A DNA stretch of 12,200 nucleotides, taken from JABDKH01 sp963768565 (GTDB lineage: Bacteria; Bacteroidota; Rhodothermia; Rhodothermales; JABDKH01). The notes under the pieces were generated by a model. It searched no databases. It was not told the DNA's origin and worked only from the letters and a program-made list of their open reading frames with translations. Below, one piece after another: positions 8,490 to 12,200 of this stretch; position 1 is the first letter of the stretch; each line of letters opens with the position of its first letter. The translations under genes were made by a program, and so were the position numbers. The stretch is taken from assembly GCA_963768565.1 (NCBI GenBank), contig CAVYIO010000040.1:1-12200 (forward strand), in the 5' to 3' direction.

Positions 8490-8511
8490 GGTTCTGCCCG
8501 CAGCCAGAACC
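8490..8511. promoter_or_regulatory. Small perfect palindrome directly before uvrA
   Basis: GGTTCTG (8490-8496) and CAGAACC (8505-8511) are perfect inverted copies 8 nt apart, ending 5 nt before the uvrA ATG. The site could be an operator (uvrA is under LexA control in many bacteria, though this does not match a LexA box I know) or an RNA hairpin over the translation start. It could also be chance. Confidence 0.35.
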
Positions 8512-8516
8512 CCCGC

Positions 8517-11400
8517 ATGGCCACGACCACCAAGCGCAAGTCAAAGACAACCCCTGATCCGAGCGTCAACGGCCTCGAGTCGGCGCGCGCTATGGCCCGC
8601 GATCATATCGTGATCCGCGGTGGCCGGCAGAACAATCTCAAGAATATCGATCTGAACCTGCCCCGCCACAGGTTGATCGTCATCACGGGGCCGTCCGGCA
8701 GCGGCAAATCTTCCCTCGCCTTCGATACCATCTACGCCGAAGGACAGCGACGCTACGTCGAAAGCCTCAGCGCGTACGCCCGACAATTTCTCGAGCGAAT
8801 GGACAAGCCCGACGCGGATCTGATTTCGGGTCTCGCTCCGGCCATCGCCATCGAGCAGAAGACCACCTCGCGCAACCCGCGATCGACCGTCGCAACCCAG
8901 ACGGAAATCTACGACCACCTCCGTCTGCTCTTCGGTCGCATCGGGAGAACCTTCTCACCCGTCAGCGGCGAAGAGGTCACGAAGTATTCTCCCCGATCCG
9001 TCGCCGAGACGCTGGAGGATACGCTCGATGACGCCACACGCTTCTATCTCTGTTTTCCACTTCCGAAACACAAGAAAGCCAACCTCGCGAAGGAACTGGA
9101 CACGCTCAAGGCGCGCGGATTCTTCCGACTTCTTGTCGTGCCCACGGCCACGCAGGCGAAGAAGGGAGCCACAGAGAAAATCATCGACCTCAATGAGGTG
9201 TCGGCCAGGTCGGTAAAGACGCCTCGCACACGTCTGGCGGTTCTGGTCGACCGGCTGGTTGTGAAAAAGGGCAACGAGGACGCTCAATCTCGTATCGCCG
9301 ACTCTGTCGAACTCGCATTCCGTGAAGGTGGAGGCCGATGCATCGCCAGAGTGCACGGTGGCGACACGTTCGAGTTCAGCGAGTTCTTCGAGCGCGACGG
9401 CATCCGTTTCGAAGAGCCGAACCCAAACACATTCTCTTTCAACAGCCCGCTGGGCGCGTGTCCCACGTGCCAGGGTTTCGGACGCGTAACCGGTCTCGAT
9501 CCGGATCTGATCATTCCCAATCCGGACCTGTCGTTGCGCCAGGGAGCTATCGCCCCGTTTCGCACGGAGCAATGGAGCAAACACTTCCGCGACCTTGTCC
9601 GAATGGCTGCCGACGAGAAGGTGGACATCGACAAACCCTACCACACGCTGACGGAACAGGAACTGAAGTTCGTGTGGGACGGGACAAAGGAATACAAGGG
9701 CATCAACGGATTCTTCCGCTTCCTGGAATCGCGCGCGTACAAGATGCACTACCGCATCTATCATGCACGCTTCCGCGGGTATTCACGCTGTCCGGATTGC
9801 GACGGTTACCGGCTCAAGCCCGAGGCGCTGTATGTGCGCGTCGGCGGACACAACATCGGTGAGATTTCGGAACTGACGATACTCGACGCGCAGGCGTTCT
9901 TCGACCGGTTCAAGCCGACCGAATTCGAGGAAGCCGTGGCAGGTCGCGTGCTTGCAGAGATCCGCAAGAGGCTGCGTTATCTCGTCGAAGTCGGCCTGGA
10001 TTATTTGACGCTCGACCGTTTGTCCCAGACGCTCTCCGGCGGCGAAAGTCAGCGAATCAATCTCGCCACGTCGCTGCGGGTCGTCGCTGGTCGGATCTCT
10101 CTACGTACTCGATGAACCGTCGATCGGGTTGCATCCGCGCGACACCGATCGTCTGATTCGCATTCTCGAGCACCTGCGCGACATCGGAAACACCGTGATC
10201 GTCGTCGAACACGAAGCCGAGATGATGCGCAGGGCCGATGTGATCGTGGACGTCGGACCCGGATCGGGACGCAATGGGGGCGAGATCATTTTCACGGGAT
10301 CATTCAAGAAGCTCGTCAAGCACAAAGATTCGCTGACCGGCGCTTACCTGAGCGGTAGCAAATCGATTCCCACGCCACCGGTACGACGGCCTGTCGTCGA
10401 CAAGCACTGCCTTCGACTGGAGAACGCGAGAGAGAACAACTTGAAGCGGTTGAACGTGACGTTTCCACTGGGGATGACGTTGTGCGTCACCGGTGTCAGC
10501 GGATCCGGCAAGTCGACGCTGGTGAATGACACGTTGTACCGCGGTTTGCTGCGGCTGAAGGGCGGCGCAGATCCGGCATCCCGCGTGGGAGCGCACAGCG
10601 CTATTCGGGGGCACATGCTCATCGATCATGTCGAGATGGTCGACCAGAGCCCGATCGGACGGACGCCCCGGTCCAATCCCATCACGTACATCAAGGCGTT
10701 CAGCGCCATCCGGGAGTTGTTTGCCAACACGTACCAGTCGCGAATTCGCGGGTACCGGCCCGGCTCGTTTTCCTTCAACGTCCCGGGCGGAAGATGCGAG
10801 ACGTGTCAGGGCGAAGGGGTCAACAAGATTGAGATGCAGTTTCTCGCCGACCTCTATCTCGAATGCGAAGCCTGCAAGGGCATGCGGTACAAGCAGGATC
10901 TGTTGGAGATCCACTACAACGGGAAGAACATCAACGATGTCCTGAGCCTGACCGTCGACGAGGCGCTGGAGTTCTTCGCCGACATTGCGAGCGTCGAGAG
11001 AAAGCTGACGGTCCTCCAGGACATCGGGCTCGGTTACCTCACGCTGGGGCAGCCATCCAATACGCTGTCCGGTGGCGAGGCGCAGCGCATCAAGCTCGCA
11101 TCACATCTCGGGCGTTCGGGGCAGCAGAAGACGCTTTACATTTTCGACGAGCCGACGACAGGGCTGCATTTCGATGATATCCGAAAGCTGCTCGACGCGT
11201 TTGATGCGCTGGTCGAGAGCGGCAATTCGGTGATCATTGTCGAGCACAACATTGATGTGATCCGGTGTTCGGACAGAGTGATCGATCTTGGTCCGGAGGG
11301 CGGACGTCGTGGCGGTTTCGTCGTAGCCGAAGGCACGCCGGAGGAGGTTGCGGAGCATCCGGACAGTCATACCGGCCGGTTTTTGAGAAAAGTGCTCTAG
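8517..11400 (+). CDS. uvrA: Excinuclease ABC subunit A (one frame break near 10077)
   Basis: UvrA is the damage-recognising ATPase of nucleotide excision repair; it works as a dimer with UvrB on DNA. Corrected length is 960 residues, normal for the family. It has two ABC modules: Walker A GPSGSGKS (58-65) and GVSGSGKST (about 659-667), signatures LSGGESQR and LSGGEAQR, and Walker B regions YVLDEPSIGLHP and YIFDEPTTGLHF. Zinc module 2 is intact (CETC and CEAC, about 760-786, 19 residues between pairs). In module 1 only CPTC (315-318) is present; the expected first Cys pair reads 'FSEFFERDGIRFEEP', as I recall for Bacteroidota UvrA. The frame is broken by one extra C at about 10077: 'INLATSL' must continue as 'GSSLVGSLYVLDEP'. 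As it stands the first frame ends at 10115 after 532 residues. ATG 8592 is a possible alternative start. No Shine-Dalgarno sequence is visible. Confidence 0.95.
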
Positions 11401-11683
11401 TGGATGTTCATGACGTCACGCAGCTCGATGTTACTTCCGATGGATTCCTCGCGACTTACGTCTAGTATCGAGTGCCGAATCCGGGATAAGGTCGCGATCA
11501 CCAATTCAAAGCGTTGTTATTTAAGTGTTTATCGGTAGTTGAGTATCCGGTTAATTTGATCTGACCGGCCGATTTACACGAACACGACCGATAGCCAGAC
11601 GTTGGTCCGCTCTCGTCACACCCGTTGACCCATTATTGTCGAATCCGATGGAGATGCCCCCCCAGGACATACGATTGTCGAGT
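11401..11683. other. Non-coding gap between uvrA and the glycosyltransferase
   Basis: About 280 bases with no credible gene and no clear terminator hairpin with a T-tract after uvrA. The middle part (about 11500-11560) is visibly richer in A and T than its surroundings, as expected for a promoter region of the next gene. Confidence 0.55.
11527..11558 (+). promoter_or_regulatory. Possible promoter for the glycosyltransferase gene
   Basis: TTAATTTG at 11551-11558 matches 7 of 8 positions of the Bacteroidota -7 consensus TAnnTTTG, and GTTTA at 11527-11531 lies about 20 nt upstream, roughly where the -33 TTTG should be. It is in the AT-rich part of the gap, about 120 nt before the ATG. This is weak evidence on its own. 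Confidence 0.25.
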
Positions 11684-12200
11684 ATGCGGCCCGCCCGGCG
11701 TTCACGACCCCGGCGTGTCGCCGTATTCACCGGAGCGTACAACCATGTGGTTGACGGCATTTCGCTGACGCTGAATCGGCTCGTGGGACACCTGGAATCT
11801 CAGGGATTCGAGGTGCTTGTCTTTGCCCCCGGCAACGGTAAGCCGGCCATGGAACACGAGGGCACGCTTGTCGAGGTCCCGTCGTTTCCTATCCCTTTTC
11901 GGAAGGACTATTTCGTTTCGAAGGGCCTGATCGGCGACGCACGGAAACGGCTGGATGCGTTCGAGCCTGATCTTATTCATATTGCCACGCCCGACTACCT
12001 CGGACTTACGGCTCTGCTCTACGCGATCAAGCGCGACATCCCCGTTGTCGCTTCGTATCACACGCACTTCATTTCTTATCTCAAGTACTATCATCTCGAG
12101 ATGTTTACGCCACTGATCTGGCGTTACCTCCGGTGGTCGTACGGTAAGGGTCGACACCTGTACGTCCCGACGGAATCGATGGCCGATGTACTTCGCAGTC
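11684..12200 (+). CDS. GT4-family glycosyltransferase, N-terminal part (3' end beyond window)
   Basis: The first 172 residues of a GT-B fold glycosyltransferase of family GT4, cut by the right edge (a full protein is usually about 370-420 residues). After a basic start (MRPARRSRPRR) comes the N-terminal Rossmann domain: 'VAVFTGAYNHVVDGIS' (first strand and acceptor-side glycine loop), 'LTLNRLVGHLESQGFEVLVF', 'PDLIHIATPDYLGL', 'IPVVASYHTHF' and 'YVPTESMADVL'. It resembles alpha-mannosyl/glucosyltransferases acting on membrane lipids or glycans. The donor-sugar-binding C-terminal domain with its E-x7-E motif is not in the window, so the substrate cannot be named. I chose ATG 11684, which puts the first strand right after a short basic leader. 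In-frame ATGs at 11648 and 11654 are possible. No Shine-Dalgarno sequence is visible. Confidence 0.88.
   Translation, partial: MRPARRSRPRRVAVFTGAYNHVVDGISLTLNRLVGHLESQGFEVLVFAPGNGKPAMEHEGTLVEVPSFPIPFRKDYFVSKGLIGDARKRLDAFEPDLIHIATPDYLGLTALLYAIKRDIPVVASYHTHFISYLKYYHLEMFTPLIWRYLRWSYGKGRHLYVPTESMADVLRS

Larger units (their letters stand above)
8202..8516. other. Non-coding gap before uvrA
   Basis: About 315 bases without a credible gene. It contains the inverted repeat at 8273-8363 and the small palindrome at 8490-8511. I find no T-tract terminator after the kinase stop; the repeat could fold into a hairpin and serve as one. Confidence 0.6.

Noticed and set aside
8955..9764. 269-residue minus-strand open frame inside uvrA
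   Set aside because: Shadow of a highly conserved UvrA region.
10065..10130. Programmed ribosomal frameshift in uvrA
   Set aside because: No slippery sequence, no nearby hairpin of note, and UvrA is not known to use recoding; a single extra base explains it.
1..12200. CRISPR array, tRNA, rRNA, insertion sequence or prophage genes
   Set aside because: I looked for regular direct repeats, cloverleaf-like sequence and transposase/integrase motifs and found none.

Overview
The window most likely comes from a Bacteroidota-related bacterium of the Rhodothermota/Balneolota kind. This is an inference from four signs: moderately high GC; no clear Shine-Dalgarno sequences before the genes; a UvrA whose sequence character (including a missing Cys pair in the first zinc module) fits the Bacteroidota branch; and a TIGR02999-type ECF sigma factor followed by a TolB-like/TPR serine-threonine kinase, a common pair in Rhodothermales, Acidobacteria and Gemmatimonadota.

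Layout. Positions 3041 to 1 (minus) hold one large broken gene that runs off the left edge. It encodes a secreted protein with a signal peptide, an HAF-type beta-propeller region, and then a domain with the Cys/His/Asp pattern of papain-like enzymes. It can be read end to end only by changing frame about 13 times and passing one stop codon. Positions 3042-3527 are non-coding and carry a strong rho-independent terminator for the minus strand. Positions 4872-3528 (minus) hold a secreted M28-type zinc peptidase with a C-terminal fibronectin type III-like domain, which one extra base separates from the catalytic part. Diverging from it, 5045-8201 (plus) is a two-gene unit: an ECF sigma factor lacking the acidic DAED motif of region 2.2, and 3 nt later a membrane kinase with a TolB-like domain and TPRs. 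Positions 8202-8516 hold an imperfect inverted repeat of the palindromic interspersed kind and a small palindrome directly before uvrA. Positions 8517-11400 (plus) are uvrA, full length except for one extra base near 10077. After about 280 non-coding bases, 11684 to the right edge (plus) is the start of a GT4 glycosyltransferase.

How the genes may work together. Sigma and kinase probably form a signalling pair in which the kinase, sensing through its extracytoplasmic TolB/TPR part, phosphorylates the sigma on threonine where other ECF sigmas carry DAED (by analogy with EcfP/PknT of Vibrio parahaemolyticus). The divergent peptidase is a possible target or neighbour. UvrA (excision repair) and the glycosyltransferase look unrelated.

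Sequence quality. Single-base frame breaks occur in four of the six genes, and 13 of the 16 I located read as an extra base. That bias suggests uncorrected sequencing insertions, at least at 3793, 5639 and 10077. The much higher density at 1-2830 could mean poor coverage there or a truly decaying gene.
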